Source: Cognatishimia sp. SS12
GTDB lineage: Bacteria > Pseudomonadota > Alphaproteobacteria > Rhodobacterales > Rhodobacteraceae
Length of the DNA: 64,000 nucleotides
Reading direction: 5' to 3'
NCBI RefSeq assembly: GCF_028369055.1
Contig: NZ_JAQNCZ010000004.1
Span: forward strand, 310,001 to 374,000
The notes beneath the pieces were generated by a model. The model had not been told where the DNA came from. It ran no database searches and saw only the letters and a list, made by a program, of their open reading frames with translations. Made by a program: the position numbers and the translations under genes. Positions 63,042 to 64,000 of this stretch are shown piece after piece (within the stretch, counting starts at the first letter, position 1; each line of letters begins with the position of its first letter).

Positions 63042-63279
63042 GGCATCCAACGGCGGCTTTAGGGTCAACTGGGGCTTGTGTTCATATAAAAAGGCCGAAC
63101 ACAAGGAACAGCGACACTCGGGACTATTCAGCACTAAACCGGAACCCGCGCAGTAACACCACAATAAAGTGTCATCGATCTATATCCAATCGGATAGGTT
63201 GCAATGCGACTGGGCAGGTGTCCGCCGAGCCAATCCATGACATGCTGTCCCAAAGGCTGGTTTGTTTGAAAGGCTACCC

Positions 63280-63789
63280 ATGACTTTGCGCGCTCTGCTA
63301 CTGGCTGCCAGCACCTCGGTTGCGCTGGCGCTGCCGGCGTTGGCACATGAGTTGACCCAGCCCGTTGGCGATGTGGTGCTGACCGTGACTGGCGACATTG
63401 CCCGCACCAATGCAGCGGATGCTGCACAGTTTGACCGCGCCATGCTCGCCGCGATGCCCGCCACTGAAATTGCCACCACAACCATCTGGACCGAAGGGGT
63501 GCAGAAATTTGTCGGCGTCAGCCTGCATGAGCTTGTGGCGCAGCTGGGCATGGAGGGCGACACGCTGACCGCCACGGCAATCAATGACTATGAGGTGAAA
63601 ATCCCCCTCAGCGATGCGCAGCCCGGTGGGCCCATTTTGGCCTATCTGCACAATGGGGCCGAAATGTCCCTACGCACCAAAGGCCCGCTGTGGATTGTTT
63701 ACCCCTATGATGACGTGGCCGACTATCGCAGCGAAATCATCTATTCGCGCAGCATCTGGCAATTGAACCGCATCAAAGTCAGCGACTGA
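63280..63789 (+). CDS. Exported oxidoreductase with molybdopterin-binding-like domain
   Basis: 169-residue protein with a signal peptide (LLLAASTSVALALPALA) and a compact domain: DVVLTVTGDIARTNA, TIWTEGVQKFVGVSLHELVA, ATAINDYEVKIPLSDAQPGG, MSLRTKGPLWIVYPYDD and IWQLNRIKV. This is the pattern of the small proteins with a sulfite-oxidase-type molybdopterin-binding fold. It lacks an obvious conserved molybdenum-ligand cysteine, so it may be a binding rather than catalytic protein. ATG 63280 follows GAAAGG. It is divergent from a response regulator gene, the arrangement of a periplasmic sensor accessory protein (inference). Confidence 0.78.
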   Translation: MTLRALLLAASTSVALALPALAHELTQPVGDVVLTVTGDIARTNAADAAQFDRAMLAAMPATEIATTTIWTEGVQKFVGVSLHELVAQLGMEGDTLTATAINDYEVKIPLSDAQPGGPILAYLHNGAEMSLRTKGPLWIVYPYDDVADYRSEIIYSRSIWQLNRIKVSD

Positions 63790-64000
63790 CCACAGCTTTT
63801 TCTGCCCGTTTCTTGGCGGCGGTCCTCCCGCGCGCAACCGCGCCGTGGGCCGAAGTTGCCGATCCCTCAGATCCAGCGCGCCAGAGAATCATCACCACCG
63901 CGAGCCACGCGCCTGCGCCCCCACAAAAATCGTTATCGCCAACGGTGTCGCCACCGTTATCGCAAACACGTGACGGCCCGGCACTGTTATCGATAACATA
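63779..64000 (-). other. Open frame running off the right edge (possible C-terminal part of a gene)
   Basis: On the minus strand 73 codons are open from the window edge to a stop at 63779-63781, which would overlap the end of the molybdopterin-domain gene by 11 bp. It contains a hydrophobic stretch (GAWLAVVMILW) followed by a basic tail. The plus strand is also open here in one frame, so chance openness in GC-rich DNA is a strong alternative. I do not recognise a product. Confidence 0.2.
63931..63998. promoter_or_regulatory. Three GTTATCG elements, one a perfect palindrome
   Basis: CGTTATCGCCAACG (63931-63944), CGTTATCGCAAACA (63955-63968) and TGTTATCGATAACA (63985-63998, perfect palindrome). 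The last has the central-CG form typical of LacI-family operators. The spacings (24 and 30 bp) are multiples of three, so coding repeats on either strand are the alternative. Confidence 0.35.

Overview
The window looks like a chromosomal segment of an alphaproteobacterium of the Rhodobacteraceae (roseobacter group). The grounds are: GC-rich coding DNA with strong third-position bias; a split his cluster in the order hisB-hisH-hisA-hisF-hisE; an F1 ATP synthase operon atpHAGDC without the F0 genes and with an extra gene between gamma and beta; a B12-dependent ribonucleotide reductase; a GTTC-N7-GTTC LexA box; a TTGAT-N4-ATCAA FNR-type box; and families common in this group (DUF1489, DUF2125, DUF6525, H-type lectin, Hint-domain and YHYH proteins). 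I see no insertion sequence, prophage, CRISPR array or rRNA. Family names come from recognising motifs by eye; no search was run.

Layout. 0-7.2 kb: end of a SpoVR gene, SOS-type uvrD/pcrA, pyruvate carboxylase, a small lipoprotein. 7.2-10.3 kb: L,D-transpeptidase, a two-gene exported unit (YHYH protein plus a small protein whose predicted mature N-terminus is His), three identical tRNA-Gly genes, a cytochrome c. 10.5-17.9 kb: the histidine genes, interrupted by genes mostly on the other strand (a TetR/DUF2306 pair with three operators, AraC/peroxiredoxin, WGR, DUF2147, DUF302). 17.9-24.3 kb: CoA-binding and YHS proteins, a possible sRNA, a zinc-ribbon protein, rlmB, tRNA-Tyr, a NarL-type regulator divergent from a hybrid kinase, tRNA-Arg. 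24.5-26.5 kb: nitroreductase and monooxygenase divergent from a LysR gene.

26.6-32.8 kb is a sugar-acid catabolic locus. An enolase-superfamily cycloisomerase and two dehydrogenases overlap by 4 bp each. They are divergent from a GntR regulator and 2-keto-3-deoxygluconate kinase, and two perfect TTTGGT-N3-ACCAAA operators lie between. A glycerate 2-kinase faces them. The set fits the lower pathway for 3,6-anhydro-L-galactonate (red-algal agar), without its transporter, first dehydrogenase or aldolase.

33-45.7 kb: nrdJ, DUF1489, prs, DUF6525, H-type lectin, the atp operon with a glycosyltransferase-like gene inside and a perfect FNR-type box upstream, a methyltransferase and gloB. 45.9-56.4 kb: clpA, a MotA/ExbB-like plus long coiled-coil OmpA pair, a ChaC-like cyclotransferase, DUF2125, and the overlapping hisC-tyrC-extensin unit. 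56.6-64 kb: methyltransferase/monooxygenase/AraC cluster, homocysteine methyltransferase, rpsD, a Hint-domain protein with a leader hairpin, an LpxR-like protein, a second NarL-type regulator and a periplasmic molybdopterin-domain protein.

Most likely to repay a second look: the FNR box and extra gene of the atp operon, the anhydrogalactonate-type locus, the YHYH/N-terminal-His pair, and the coiled-coil motor-like pair.
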